Shown here: piece after piece, positions 19,565 to 32,562 of the stretch
Numbering within the stretch: position 1 is the stretch's first letter
Layout of the letters: every line of letters starts with the position of its first letter
Assembly: GCA_951802425.1 (NCBI GenBank)
Contig: OX637804.1
Coordinates: 1,674,001-1,738,000, forward strand
Direction: 5' to 3'
Source of the DNA: Clavaria fumosa
Lineage: Eukaryota > Basidiomycota > Agaricomycetes > Agaricales > Clavariaceae
Length of the DNA stretch: 64,000 nt
Notes under the pieces: generated by a model
The model's input: only the letters and a program-made list of their open reading frames with translations
Told to the model about the DNA's origin: nothing
Databases searched by the model: none
Translations under genes and position numbers: made by a program

Positions 19565-21434
19565 GGATATATTGCCGTCCGGTCCCTTCAGACTTTGCCC
19601 GACTATCGTTACCGCTATTCTGGTTTACTCTATCTTGGCTATGCTCGTCTCTCACTTCGGGTCGATGACAATTGAAGACCGGCCTGAACCTTTTTTGCCC
19701 CGCTGATAGGCGTACAACAAGGTGTGTTGCGGGATGCACGCGTGCTGTAGAGGATCACGCGGGTGCTGATCATGACATGGAGCATGTCTCGTTCCCCGCT
19801 GTCTCGTTCCCCGCTCACGATCTTACCGCCGCCGGTTTTGAGAGGCGTGGTTGAATAAGCGACGTCTTGTATGCTGTCAATTGTGTCAGAGTCACATTGC
19901 ACCCCATATGGTGATGCACACGAACGATACCGAACTTCGGTCTGACGATGCGAACATATTTTTCTTTTCGGTCGTGAAACCCACCATCAATCGTTATACT
20001 GATGCAGTCGATCATGATATCTCAAGTCACGTGGCGGGCTCAAACCGTCAATCAGATTCTCTGAGGTTCTGGTTGCAAAAGAAAATCTGAGCATTTATAT
20101 TGTGCAATGTATCTATGGCAAAGACGAGGTTGTACCTAAAGAACTAGTTGAGTGAGTTCTCGCTGGCTATTTGGTGGCGGAAGGACGGTCGAGACGTTGG
20201 TGAATGTTTCCGCCAAGGTGGGGATTTTTTGATAGACATGGCGGGGTGAAGCTTGCTACGTGTTAGAGAGGGGTCAAACGCGACCGAGGGGGCGAGAAGG
20301 TAAGGATGCGAGTTAAGGTAGGGGGGGATGTGACGTGGGTGAGGCCTGCTATATGTCGGAGTGGGGCAAGCGCAATCGAGTGGTCGAAAGCAAGGTCTGG
20401 TTGAACTGGAGGCACTGGCTTTGAAATATTCCTTCTCGTGCCTGGTCTGATGGGCTGTTACATTGGAGGAGCTGAAGTGGAGGTTACCCCCTCGAGAGCG
20501 TTTAGCATGCCGGACCTTGGCGCGGAACATAGGTTTAGCCCAGGTGAGGCACGGACCGGAGCTTGTGCTCGGGCCTAATTTAGGCAGTGATAGTCCAAGA
20601 TGAACCGTTGAGCTAGTCTAGAGATTGTGGCGCGGGGCGTCATGGAGAAGTTCCGTGAAGAGGGGTTTTAGCACAGAGTCCATTGCTCTCGGATAAGGTG
20701 AAGTTTTTTGGGGGGTGAGTCATGAGTCGGTGAGGGTATAGATGCCGAAGGAGACAGGGTATTGATCGGAGGCAAAATGTCGTTCTGAGCAAACACAGAA
20801 GAGACGATTCTGAGTGGCAGACCGACAGCTTGTTTATCGTGGCTGGGAGGTCGTCGAGCGAGTGTTGCTGATTCTAATTTGTAGTGCGCTGGCTAGAGTC
20901 AGTTCTCGTAGGTGGGGGGATTGCCTCGGAAACAGACTACATAGCGAATGGGCCCCTCAGAATGCTGGGGGCAAGTCGCAGTGATTTAGTGTCAGCGAGG
21001 ACGAGTCTGGTTATAGTGCCGTTACTGGCCGCAACCGACCGATTTGTGTCGGTGGGCCGAAGGGCGTCCTGCACCTTTGTGGTTTTAGAATGCTTCCTGG
21101 GTGTACACGGTTAGATAGGTCTCTGATCGCTGCTAGTATTTCGCCGTTCGGGTGCATGTGTATCAGCGCGATGCCAAGTGTCGATAGCGCCCTCTACATC
21201 GGTCAAGTGTTGGCCTTCTTGACTTGACGAGGTACTCGGAGGGCGTCGAGGTTGTCTCGTAACAGAAGGGGGGCCACTTCGGTTGGAGGATAGCTTCAGA
21301 TTTCTGGGAGCTGTGGCAGGTGATGGTTCAGTGGCAAACGTGACCAGCGAGACGTGAGATTCGGCCCCTACTCCCGCCTATCCGCTCGCATACCTCCCTG
21401 CATTGCCGCCGACCACTACGCTCCTGGCGCTCGC
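19565..21434. other. Gene-free stretch, 1.9 kb
   Basis: No supportable gene. From about 20140 to 21380 the + strand is strongly purine/G-rich, with many GGGG and GGTGAGG motifs and short open frames only. This composition differs from the flanking genes and resembles the sense-complement of the retrotransposon remnant near 37.5-38.2 kb, but I could not match any protein domain. It may be a decayed repeat. The last ~60 bp are the DNAJC11 leader. Confidence 0.4.
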
Positions 21435-24146
21435 ATGAACGGGTATTTGGCGCCGCACAGCGAATTAGACGAGAAGGAATTTCTTTAGTACATTTAACTT
21501 CGTTTTCTACTTGTCTGGTTTCGCCTTACCCTTCGCGCTTTAGCTCAGTCCTCAACCTCCCCACGAGCGCATCTGACCAAGAGATTCGAGAGCGGTATAG
21601 GAGCTTGTCTATTCTCTTTCACCCCGACAAACAACATGGAGATGAGAGCTCAAAAGCCACTGCCGAGAAGAGATTCTTAGAGATACAGAAAGCTTACGAA
21701 GGTGCGAGCTTTGCGTTACTCGAACATTGCACGGTTCTAAAAATCTTTCCATCAGTCCTGTCTGATCCTTTTCTTCGGTTCGTCACCTTCCGTGCTTGAG
21801 GGACAGTCACACTCACCCTCACACTTCTAGCGAAGTATATAACACACTTGGTATGGATCTCAAACACGTTCGGCGACGAGTATACTCATTATTGCTCCGT
21901 CAGGCAATGAAGGACTGAAGGAACAATGGCCGGATGCTCTTCGCGAAAAGCCTCCAGACGAGGTAATGAGTCCCTCTTTGTGTGAACGCCTGTTTCGTTG
22001 CGTTGATTTTCTTGTTGAAGCTGCGCAACATCCTGCTTTGCAAAAAAAGAGAATCAGAAGAGCAAAAGGCCGAGGACGAGCGCCGTTCATGGGTCAAATC
22101 GACTTGTTTTCTCAATGCGTCGTCCCTGTTTGTCGAACGCGAGGACCTCTGGGATGCCCCGTTATACCGGCGCGTTTGGCAGAGGTTGCGAGGCATCCAA
22201 CTATTGCACAACAGCTTGGGCCATGATATCACGGTCAGTCTCACAGGCTTTTATGTCTCTTTCTCATATCTCGGACTAATCTCGCTGATGTTAAAGCATA
22301 CACTCAACGATAAGACGCGTTTGCGCTTGTCCACCCGGCTCAGCACTTCTAGGGATCCACGCACCGGTACTCTTATCGGCAAAAGTAACATGTTTGGCAT
22401 CATCCAACATCAGTTTACTCCCCATTGGATGCTTATGGTAAGCTCCCGTCTGCCCATTGCACGATGCTCCAAACACGAACGAGTCCCTGACAATACAGGC
22501 AACGACCTCCGTATTGCGCCCGGGCAGTGCAACTGTAAAAACGACTTACCGAAACGATGAGACGCAATGCACGGTTCAAACGCACCTCTCCGCCAAGGCA
22601 TTGCGTGCATTCCCCCCATCTATGACTATCTCACTATCTCAACGACTATATCGCCGGTCGCCGAAGGAAGCTTCGTTGACTGTCACAACTGGTTCTAACC
22701 CATCCCTGATCCTGTCTCTTGTTTCGCCTTCAATGTTCGATTTCAATCTGGATGCGTACAGTACATCCTCAGACCACACGAGGTTAAATGAGCCAAAGCC
22801 GGTCTCCTATTCAGGGTTTGGAGTTGGGACGTTTTACACATCTTACAGCTTGATTCTCGCCGGAATAAGTACAGGATTGAAAGCCGAGTGGGGTCTTATC
22901 TTCTCGGAACTTGCAGTTCAGGTCAAACTCGCCCTGGAGTACGGTCTTCTCACTGGACTCGGGGGCGCAGCGACAGCCTCATGGACACATGGGAAATCGG
23001 AAGTCGCAACGAGCGTTGGTCTAAATCAACTCGGGGTTATTCTCAGATTAGAGTTCGTCATTTGGGTTTCCTTTTTTCCCCTTTCTCCCATGGTGTTCAA
23101 CCCTCCAACTCAACCTGACGGACTCTTTTCTCTTCGACGTGTGACAGCGTGTCGTACGTGGGACAGCGGATGTCGATCCCGATAACTCTCTCCCAGGAAT
23201 TCGATATGGGGCTGGCCTTGTGCACGGCTGTCGTGCCGTCAACCGCATTTGTGCTGTGTTACCATTATATCCTCAGACCGCGCCGCCGCGCGCAACGATT
23301 AGCGTAAGTTGTTCACATCCGCATTCGCTGTTCTGTCCGGCATGTTCCAGTGGCGCAAGCCGTTATCGGTGCTCGTGCTGACCTCTTTGTTCCTTTCTTT
23401 CACATGGGGACGAATTGTGACAAATACCAAGTCACTTGCAAGCGACACGGAAGACTATGGAAGATGAGAAATCACACGTACGGCGGGAGTTGGAAGAAAC
23501 GACGAGCCTCCTCAAGGAGGTCGCACGGAAGCACACGCAAATTGAAAGCTCCAAAGGAGGTGCGAAAAGCGTCGTTATCATGCTATCTCGATGTTATTTT
23601 TAACCTTGACTTAGGCCTCGTTGTCCTCGAAGCTAAATACGGAGCCGCAGATCAGGACGAAAATGCTCGTGAGCTGATCATTGATGTCACGGTCCCACTT
23701 CAAGCGCTCGTGCACCACAGCCAAGTGAATATTCCTGGACATCGAACAAAGGTGGGTACTTGTTCATTTGTTACCAGATGTATCGCATCTTTCACCACCT
23801 TCACTTGTTCCGGTTTCTCATTCCCCATCCTTGTATACATGAACTGATTCGGGCGTCTGATGTCGGCGCCACGCTGATCATCCACGCTGTTTTGACAGTC
23901 TGGCATACAAGGCTTCTATGATCCTGCCCCTGGATGTGCGAAGGTGCTTATGGTCCGGTACAGCTTCCGTGGGCGCGCCCATTACGCGGAAATCCCCGAC
24001 TATATGCCCGTTGTGCTGCCGCTAGCAGGTACGATGCTGTCCCCTTTCTAGTGATTTATGATAGTCTCATTGTTGATGTCTTTGTCTGTCTCCTTTCCTC
24101 TCTTTGTGTTCCGTGCCTTGATTCCCCAGATCATCTCGTTGAGTGA
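21435..24146 (+). CDS. DnaJ-domain protein, DNAJC11-like (DUF3395)
   Basis: Orthologue-type match to DNAJC11, a mitochondrial J-protein linked to the MICOS/outer-membrane bridging complex. ATG at 21435 gives MNGYLAPHSELDEKEFL. A short intron joins Y (TA+C) to SVLNLPTSASDQEIRERYRS, then FHPDKQ with the HPD motif that stimulates Hsp70. The J domain ends in EKRFLEIQKAYE. The middle part is rich in beta structure (SSLFVEREDLWDAPLYRRVW, STSRDPRTGTLIGKSNMFGI, SYSLILAGISTGLKAEWG). The C-terminal DUF3395 has GLVVLEAKYGAADQDE, ELIIDVTVPLQALVHHSQ, VNIPGHRTK followed by GFYDPAPGCAK (about 23905) and RYSFRGRAHYAEIPDYMPVV, ending LVE with stop at 24144-24146. About eleven introns. The J domain and C-terminal domain are both complete. 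Confidence 0.9.
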
Positions 24147-26054
24147 CGCTTCGTTTGCGTCGCCACCGAGACTCCCAAGTTGACCGGAAGTGATGGTGAA
24201 CACGCGGTCTCTCTGTTCATACTGAACAGACATCAGGTTTCTAAAGAGGGACAGCGGTGGAGGGGAGAGAACTCCTATCTTCTCCAGTCACATTATGATC
24301 CTTCTTGCTTCCTGTGCCTTTTTGGATGTTGAACCTGGCTACGGCGTGATTTTCCCGAGCTCTCTCAGGCTGTTGTGCGGGGTGCGCATGCGTGAGTGAG
24401 TGCTAAAGTCAAAAGACCCTGAAGACATGCCGCCCCCTTGGCCCAATTGCCAAGGTTGGAGTGAGGGATGGGGGGTCATGGGTTCACGAAATGACGAGCC
24501 TGAGTTGTTCTATTACAAGCATGGTTCGGAATCCGCTCTGGTAAAAGAATTGTGACAAAGAATCTATTTGAGGGTGGCACCGCCTACAGTCAAGTAAAGG
24601 CGATGCGGCGATCCCTCGGATTCCTTGAGCGCACGTCTCAGCTAAGTAGCTCGACCCCATTTGGTTGTTACTTTGCTGGTGAATACTCAGTATTTACGCA
24701 ACCAGTTTTTTCGTGCCATTATCAGCTCAGGCGTGGCGTGTGGGATGCGCAGTCGTAACTGTAGCGACTGGATCGGCCAGGGGAAGCAAGCACCGAGTGC
24801 TCATACGAGATGGATTCCGAGCGCGTGGTTGCAGTGCCTGTCCTACTCCCAATTGGGAGCTCAACTCAGCCGCGGCGTGACGGCGAGGAGAAGGCCCAGT
24901 TTACATCAGATCAGAAAAGACTTTGTTTTGAAGGAAGGAAAGCGGTGATGGTAATATGAGCATCCCTGGCGGCTGTCTGCTTTTGGGCTCGCCGATTTAC
25001 GGGTAACATCCCCCGCCTTCCTGGGGTCGGAAGGTGCGGACCACATACCGAGCTGCGGTGGCGACTCAGCTGAAAGTCATATCGACCGATAGCCGCCTTG
25101 TTAGCGTTCCCGACACCCGCTCCTTGCAAAAGAGAAATGGGGATATTGCACGTGCTACCTCTGTGTAATCATTCGAGCGACGGTCACGGTTTTCATCAGG
25201 AAAGTAGCGCAAAATCGGGTGTGTGCACGCGGTTGTGATGCCACCATCGTGATCCGTCTTCCGTTGTTTCTTCCGGTCATGATCTGGAGAAAAGGGAGCC
25301 CTCAATGCTGGAGAGAAGAAATGATGACATGCCGTGCTTCTAGCTGTAGGCATCGCTACTGAGATCGCCATTGTCGCCGAAGACTGCAGAGACAAAAGCA
25401 AAGTGATTCCGTTGGCATGGTATGCATTCATCGTACGTGTTACGCTCATTTGTTAGACCGAGGACTCGAGAGCAACATTTGAGGGAGAGACCCGGGATTT
25501 GCTCGATTTTTGATTGATGTTGCACTGGATCGCACCGCATCCAGGCTTTGTTGCATCTTCAGCAACACAAAGAGCGTCAGACAACACAGCTCTCTCCAGA
25601 GTAATTGAGGACACGCGGCTGCTGCAATTGATCGGTATCCAAGAAAGGAAATGTTGTCTGATATTTTTGAACGCCGTGAAATTGCGGTATCGGAAGGAAA
25701 CTCTAAAAAGGAAATTACATAAAATTACAAAGGAATGACATCCGATCTGAGATTTGATGATCGACATCAAATATGTAAATAAACGTACACATACCACGAT
25801 CCGATCGTTTTTCATAGAACCTTGAGCGGGCGAGGAAAAAGACAAAGAAGAGAGAAAAAAGAACAAAGATTTCACCATTTTCGACAACTTTGGGGGTCAT
25901 TTCACGAGCAATAACCCATTTGTGGCGGTAACTTGAAAGCTAGAAAACTTTTAAGTTGCCTATCCCTTAGAAAACCGGGTATATATAACCTCTAACTTAC
26001 CACAAGCTGCTTTCACTTAACGCTCCACAAGCATCGTGCTCGCCGCTCATTACA
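24147..26054. other. Gene-poor spacer, 1.9 kb
   Basis: No gene could be supported. On the minus strand near 25450-25880 there is a short frame starting MVKSLFFFLSSLSFSS that looks like a signal peptide, with possible introns and a Cys-containing tail, but no homology or consistent exon model. The right end contains the WOPR gene promoter. Confidence 0.4.
25980..25988 (+). promoter_or_regulatory. TATA box upstream of the WOPR gene
   Basis: TATATATAA lies 67 bp before the ATG at 26055, a plausible TATA position for a fungal gene with a short leader. The sequence between is CT-rich, as often near fungal transcription starts. Confidence 0.55.
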
Positions 26055-27975
26055 ATGCAATACCCGACCTTGCAGGGTGTCAGAATCTTGAGCACCTCCG
26101 ATGCTCATCACATCTTTTACGCCGTCCTTTGCGGTCGTCTTCAGCCGGTCATCCGTCGTCTAGACGGAGAGGAGCGCCGGCATATCCAGTCGGGGAATGT
26201 CTATGTCTGGGAGGAACGGGCGTCCACATCTGAAACTGCTGGTCTCGGAATGGAAAGGTGGTAAGTCTAGCACAACACTTTTGCCTCTCCGAAACAGCCT
26301 CGCCGACTAAATAATCTCCTCAGGACAGACGGCATGCGATGGGGTCCCAGTAGGGTACGGGAAGACTTTCTTTTCTATTTGCAAAAGGAACCAGAGGACG
26401 ATGACGCGACGCTCCACAGTCCCTGGGATTATCCAAGGTATCGCCTCCCCACTCAATCCCATTGGGTTTACTTGAGGCTTAGCTTGTCTCAGTAGAGTTT
26501 GCGAACACGATTCTTTGTTACAACCGATTCGTTGTCGCCCAACTCCGGAGGGTCAACGCTTGGTTAAGCAAACATACAGCGTCAACGTCACTCTTGGGAA
26601 TGACGCTGCCCCGAAGAAGTGGCACCTTAGTAAGACTATCTCTCCTTCCCACATATGCCTCTCGTTAACTCATCCACAATCTCTAGCCGCCTACTACAAC
26701 TCCGCGTTAGTAGAATCCTTGAAAAAGATTGAGGACTTCCCCGATATCTGCAGCGTAGAGGTACCTGAGGGCTATTTCAGGAGCACCCGCGCACCCAAAG
26801 CCAGGCGCGAGGTGCGGGATCCCACTGCGACGGCCTCAAATCCACCTCGTCCCTCTGGGACTTCCCGCAGCCGTGACCTTGGCCCGCAGGTACTTACCAA
26901 CGGTGTTAGCCCATCTCTACGTCATAACGACCCTTCTCCGGCGTGGTCGTCAGCGTCTCCGTCTTCTCTATCGTCTTCACCTCAGAGCTGTCGATCCCCA
27001 AAAGCTTCTTTTTCCTTCTCCCACCCAACGCCCTACCATGCGGGCCACGGCCTCTCCTCCCATCGACACATGCTCCAGCAGCAACGTGAACAGACACTGC
27101 ACCGCCAGCAAAAACAGCACACCACCGACCCAAGCTCCGGCTTGAAAAAGACCCAGACGATGCGTTTGCCTCCCATCGTGGTCCACGGCGATTCCGCCGC
27201 GGCGCCTGAGTCGCGTTGCGTTTTGCGCTTGCCTTTATCTGCATCAGCAGCAGCCGGACGCGTCACCAACGCGGTCGGGCTTGTGCATAAGGCAGTGGAG
27301 CGCACGCGCAGCAACAGCGACAGCAGCACGAGTAGCACCCATAGCCCCAGCACCATCGACATGGATAGCGACAGCAGCTGTGGCAGCAATACCAGCGCCC
27401 TTCCGTCGCCCTCTCTCATGCACCGCCTCTCTGGGACGCCCCGCTGGCGTACATCCTCGATGACGTCGTGGTCTTCCATGGGCGGGACTGGGACGGGACT
27501 AGGACAGACCCAGAGGCACTCAGAAAGGCGGTTGGATCGCCCACGCTGTGTCCCCCGTAGCGTCTACCGCCGCCGCCTGCAGCATGACGATGATGGCGAC
27601 GAGGGCGATGAGGACTGCGACGAGGACGATGAAGGAGACAACCATGGTGGTTGCAGGCTGCCACCGCTCGAAGGCGCGAAACCCTGGCGGCGGCGCGACC
27701 CGGTGGATGAGCAGCTGCTCAAGCTATTCTCCATGGGGGACGTGTTTGCTGATGGGGGTGTTCCGACGACGACAGCGGCATTAGGCACCACTTCTGCGAT
27801 TCAGAGAGATGACAGCGGCAACGCCAGCACCTGGAAGAAGGATTCGAGGGCGGACGCCCCATCCCCGTCGTCCACGCGTGCATCCTTCCCGCTTTCGCCG
27901 GTTTGCTCTGCTTCCTCAAAGTCGTTTGTGTCCAGCCAACCAGCACAGCGTGCACTCACTCGCCCATCTCGTTGA
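26055..27975 (+). CDS. Gti1/Pac2 (WOPR) family transcription regulator
   Basis: WOPR-domain DNA-binding regulator, related to Wor1/Ryp1/Sge1 and Gti1/Pac2, which control development and morphological switching in fungi. ATG at 26055 gives MQYPTLQGVRILSTSDAHHI. The WOPRa box has RRLDGEERRHIQSGNVYVW. A splice at 26260/26324 joins GMERW to TDGMRWGPSRVREDFLFY, the signature of the fold. Exon 3 (from 26496) gives CRPTPEGQRLVKQTYSVNV, and a further intron after KKWHL joins TAYYNS (WOPRb). The remainder (about 26770-27975) is a long low-complexity tail rich in Ser, Pro and Arg with an acidic run (about 27580-27650: D/E repeats), typical of the variable C-terminus. Four exons, about 560 residues, stop at 27973-27975. 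Confidence 0.93.
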
Positions 27976-30197
27976 ACTGGACACAATGGCGTTAAATTGC
28001 TCTACTCCCCTTTTTCGCTCCCCACACTATATTTGATGGCTATCTATTTTTTGCATTCTTATTTCCCCTGAGCGAGTCTCTCAGGTGGCTGGAATTCCCT
28101 AGGCATCCCTGATCGTGGTAACTTGTTTTCTTGGACTCATATTTGTTGTGCGGCTCTCGAATACCCCTCCCGGACTTTTCTCCCTGGTTGCTTTCCTTTC
28201 AAAAAGGAGGTAGAAATGCCTCGTCATTTCTTCGGATACCCTCTTCTCTTCGAATACCCTGTTTTCCTCTGATGTTTAACTGGCCCGAGCCACTTATTTA
28301 ATACGTGATGCAACCATGGACTACGTACCATTCACCGCGTATAACTGTATTTGAGCTTTCCTCACTTAAACATCCCAGACCTCTCACATGCCCCACTTTT
28401 CTCCGTCCTCGGATCGTCATTATTCATTGGAGCATTGCTTTGCTTCCGCCTCGTAACTTATTGTAGCCGGGCCGTTGGGGCTAATGTTATCTATCTATCT
28501 ATTCTTTGAAGCTTTGGCGTGCGAACGGTGAAGCTCGTTCGGCATTACATCGGTTTGTTTCAAACAATTTTTGGGATGGAGCGCCCAATCGCATCAACCT
28601 TCGATACGCCGGGTGGATGTATATCGTACATAGTCAACTCCTCAGCATTCCTCGGCCAGCTTTATTTACCAGAGTATTCCTTTAGGAGCGCGACGTCCTA
28701 CCCCATGCCTGTGGACTGGGCGCAGGGGCCCTGGTCCTAATCATCAATGATCAGAGGAACAACCTGTGTCGTGCGCACACCATCAAGAAAGAAAAAAAAA
28801 ACTGCCAGGCGCTCGTCCTCGTCCTCGTCCTCGTCCTCGTCTTTTCTTTCCTTCGTTCCTTTCCCATCTTTGGTTACCGACGGGTACCCACATGCAACAC
28901 CCTTCCTGTTGTTGCGTGGTGTTGATCAAAAGCCAACCGATGGGATGGACCTACATTCGTACAAGGAAAACCCTCCCCGTTGCGTTCCGCTCTGATCATT
29001 AAGAACCAGTGCGACTAACCTTTTTTGGGCCCTGGTCCTAATCATCAATGATCAGAGGAACAACCTGTGCCGTGCGCACACCATCAAGAAAGAAAGAAAA
29101 AAACTGCCAGGCGCTCGTCCTCGTCCTCGTCTTTTCTTTCCTTCGTTCCTTTCCCATCTTTGGTTACCGACGGGTACCCACATGCAACACCCTTCTTGTT
29201 GTTGCGTGGTGTTGATCAAAAGCCAAGCGATGGGATGGACCTACATTCGTACAAGGAAATCCCTCCCCGTTGCGTTCCGCTCTGATCATTGAGAACCAGT
29301 GGGACTAACCTTTTTTGGGTGTGGTAGTGCCAATTTGGAATTGAAGCACAGGATTGGCTGCGCCTTTGTCCTTCCATCTTTCGTGGTAGTCGGGGTTCGA
29401 AGATGCTATGCAGTGGCGGGTAGGTTATAAGGGGTCAAATTGCAACCCATTGCAAGTGGGTGGCGGGATGCGCGAAATGATGTTGCGGTAGAGAGGGTGC
29501 GCCGAGTACGGTGCATGATGTGTATGCCAAGGAAGAGTGGATCTATCCGCAGGAGCAAGTGTGTTGTCTACCATGGTGGTGGCCAGACGGGGTTCATGTC
29601 GACAGACGTTTGAAAAAAAAAATAACCATCGCCGCCGCTACCGGAATGGAATGACAATCACGGCTGCAAAATTCAAACTGGTCAGCGTATCCCCCAGCTT
29701 CAGGGAGTGAACCGAATGAAAAAGGAAAGCGAGAAGCTTCTCCAAAGACTTTAAGACATGGAATCTGGGGATTGGGCGCTGGCGACGCATTGTGCTATTA
29801 AGCAATCAAGCTCGCTTGCCGTTCAGGTGGGGAACTTTCTACCATTTTGACAGCACTTGGCTGCCCTGCCAATGGAACTGTCTCACAGAAGCAGAGCTGC
29901 CTTCTCATTGCAATTGGTATCACAAAGATTGCAGTGGCAAGGTGGTATAGGAGGAGGAGGTGCAATCTGTATGAGTGGGCCGCGCCATGCACCCTATGAC
30001 ATGTTTCTGCCCTCTGTGGATATCCTATTTCAGTCTCGTTTATTGTATTCCTACTTGTAGTCAGGAGTACCACTCAGCTGTCTTCCTGACCATGACACTG
30101 AGCAGAAATTTTTGAACAAGGTGTAATCCCAGTCAAGGGTGGGAAAGGGTTAGATAAGCTGACAATGAGTGCTGTCTGCCTAAATGTGATCATGTGA
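27976..30197. other. Intergenic, 2.2 kb, with tandem duplication
   Basis: No gene supported. It holds the WOPR 3' UTR region, a 301-bp tandem duplication (listed separately), an A-run near 29610, and AT/GC-mixed sequence up to the RMD1 start. Short open frames across the duplication are repeats of one another and lack start context or domains. Confidence 0.45.
28726..29319. repeat. 301-bp tandem direct duplication
   Basis: Copy 1 (28726-29026) and copy 2 (29027-29319) both start GGGCCCTGGTCCTAATC and end CTAACCTTTTTT. They differ by a handful of substitutions and by the length of a (CTCGTC)n tract, which is longer in copy 1. The copies abut with no spacer. Confidence 0.9.
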
Positions 30198-32454
30198 ATG
30201 AAGGCCCATGGCTCGCTTCTCGACGCAGCTTTTAAGGTTATGCCTTCCAGCAGCGCTGACCCAAGCCACAGAGCGAACAGGACGACGAAGGTAGCGGGCA
30301 AGCTTAAGGTATTGCCCGAGCAGCCGCCCCCTGGTTCTTCTGTGTCTGCGCCATCCACAGCTAAGTTCACGAAAGACACCGAGCCCCCCGACGCGTTAGT
30401 AGAGGACGCCAGCGGCACTTTTGGCGATGGTGATGACGAGGAGGAGGAAACTGACGACGATACTGAAAGCGGCAACGGGGGCGCTGACAGCGAGGATGAA
30501 GACGAGCAAGAGGACGGTGGTCAGGTTGGCATCTTCCTCAACTAGTGTATTTCTTGACATTTCTAATCCGACTTTTCATTGCTGCTCAGGTCTACAACCA
30601 ATTGGCAATGATTCCGCACGGTGCCGCGAGAAGGCATGCTCTGAGACTAACCAAGAAGAAGGCAAAGTTGCTGCCTAGAGTAACTGCATACGCCACAGCA
30701 AGGTGATTTTTCGTTTACTTTCCCCACCTAGCTTTCATTCATGTCTTAAATCTAATCCCTTCTTTCCTCGCGCCTAAAGCGCGTACCGTCTACCAGATGT
30801 TATGAAGTTCTTCAACGCTCGCCGGAGCGCATACCACACAGACCCCGTCCTCATCGACGACGTTATCTACACGCCGTACCTCTATGACCCGCCAGTTCCC
30901 GCCAATACTTCGCCCCATCTCCATCCTTATTCTCACACGTCGTCTCCTGGTAAATACCGGCAGCGCTCGCGCGTGTCTCTAGAGCAGCCGCCTCCCGCGC
31001 CCCAGGACGAAGAGGAAGCCCATTCACACTCGAGGACGGGCGACCTTCTCGGAGTTCCGGAGCTACATACACACGGCTCCGCCGACCCTGCAAGCGGCCC
31101 CTCCGCAGGACCAGGACGGGGCAACTGGAAGGGCAAGCCTAGACATGCAGCGCCGATGACCGCGGAGATCTTCATCTTTCGGTACGGGACGGTTGTCATT
31201 TGGGGGATGGACGAAGCGCAGGAGAAGCGCTTTTTGACTTCCATGTGAGCGGCTTTGTTGAAGAGTCAATATATACCTGATCTATGGCTCACCTCATCGA
31301 CTTCTGGACAGAAAGCGATTCGAGTTGGAAAGGCTAGGTACGTTATCTCCTGTCATCAATTTTTATGCAGCCGTGCTGGGCCAACACGATTCTATACAGC
31401 GCCAGAAGACGTAGAGATGGAGGACCTGAATTTTTACTACGCTAATTACAGTCGGTCCGTGATTATATTTATCCCAGATATTCTGCCTGCCGACTGACTC
31501 AAAAGGATATATAATGACGTGATCACCCTCCGTAAAGGTTCCGGATACATGTGAGCGTCTCAATTGTGTTTACTCTTGCATGAAAATGGACAGGTGGTGG
31601 GTACTGACGATTCTCCCAAGGACAAAACTCTCGCTCTCCTACGCCCTCTCCCAATCCGTCAAAATTTCGCTCTTTGAAGACCTCATTTCCACCACCATCG
31701 AGGATACCAAAGGCATACCTGAGATAATCAGCGAGACGGGCAAAATTGGCATGCCACACAAAGGTAAAGCGTACACACTTACACTCTTCTTACACTTCTT
31801 TTTGCTTCTTCTGCTTCTTAAGATGACTGACCAACTTGCAATAAAGAGATCATGAAGAAGATCGGGGAGCTTTTTCTGCTTAGAACGAACCTTAATTCCG
31901 TGGGCAGCGTTGTTGACTCGCCGGTACTTGCACTCGTTTTCGTCCGCCAGATCTCCTCCCCTTCTCTTACTCTGCATGTCCATCCCAGGAAGTCTTTTGG
32001 GTGGGTGCCTTAACCCTTTTGTTAACTTGTGGCTGTTCTTAATCTAGTCTTCTTAACGCTTCAATAGAGCTACCCAGACCTGCAGCCGCTCTACGATGCG
32101 GCGAGGAGCTATCTAGAGATACCGCAACGCATCAATCTTCTGAATACCCGTGTTGAGGTGAGGTCTCCTCTTGTGGGACCATTTCCCTCAACAAAGTTTT
32201 TCGCCTTATCCCCATCCGAATAGGTTCTGCAAGACATGCTTCAGTTGCTCAAAGAGTCTGTGTCCAGCCGACACGCAGAACGTCTTGAGCAGATTGTGAT
32301 CGTTCTCATCGCTATTGAGATTGGTAAGCATCCGGTTCTCTGACCTGTGTTTCCCAAAGTCCGCACAGTGGAACAAAAGGCTGACGGGCTATGCTTCATG
32401 GGTCGTGACTCAGTTTTAGGCATCATTACAATCTTGGTGGATCTCTTTGCATGA
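30198..32454 (+). CDS. DUF155 protein, RMD1/RMD8 (Sif2/Sif3) type
   Basis: Fungal DUF155 membrane protein related to yeast Rmd1/Rmd8, RMND1-like in fold. The start at 30198 (MKAHGSLLDA) opens a low-complexity region with an acidic run (about 30430-30510). A splice joins EDGGQ to VYNQLAMIPHGAARRHALRLTKKK, then SAYRLPDVMKFFNARR (about 30780-30830). The DUF155 core follows: DDVIYTPYLY, EIFIFRYGTVVIWGMDEAQEKRFL (about 31165-31240), LAPEDVEMEDLNFYYA and GSGYMTKLSLSYALSQSVKISLFED. Then come LINLLNTRVEVL-type sequence and a single C-terminal membrane helix, IVIVLIAIEIVLGIITILVDLF, ending at a stop at 32452-32454. This single-helix C-terminal anchor is usual for the family. About eight introns. Confidence 0.9.
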
Positions 32455-32562
32455 AAGGTCACGCGGTCACGGTTCATCTCCATGGTGATGTCTCTTGAAT
32501 CGGAAGGACGCAAATGATTACATGCTGGACTTCAATAATGATATTACAAATATATTCATTAA

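Noticed and set aside
20144..20530. 128-codon minus-strand frame
   Set aside because: Basic, Pro/Ser/His-rich composition caused by the G-rich strand; no domain, intron or start context.
25450..25890. Small secreted protein gene on the minus strand (signal-peptide-like start, Cys-containing tail)
   Set aside because: No consistent exon model or homologue could be found; the composition is low-complexity and the evidence is too thin.
26873..27986. Several overlapping frames opposite the WOPR gene tail
   Set aside because: They are shadows of the GC-rich low-complexity C-terminus of the WOPR regulator.
28747..29285. Two similar open frames of 72-82 codons
   Set aside because: They are the two copies of the 301-bp duplication and reflect a (CTCGTC)n Ser/Arg-coding tract, not a gene.
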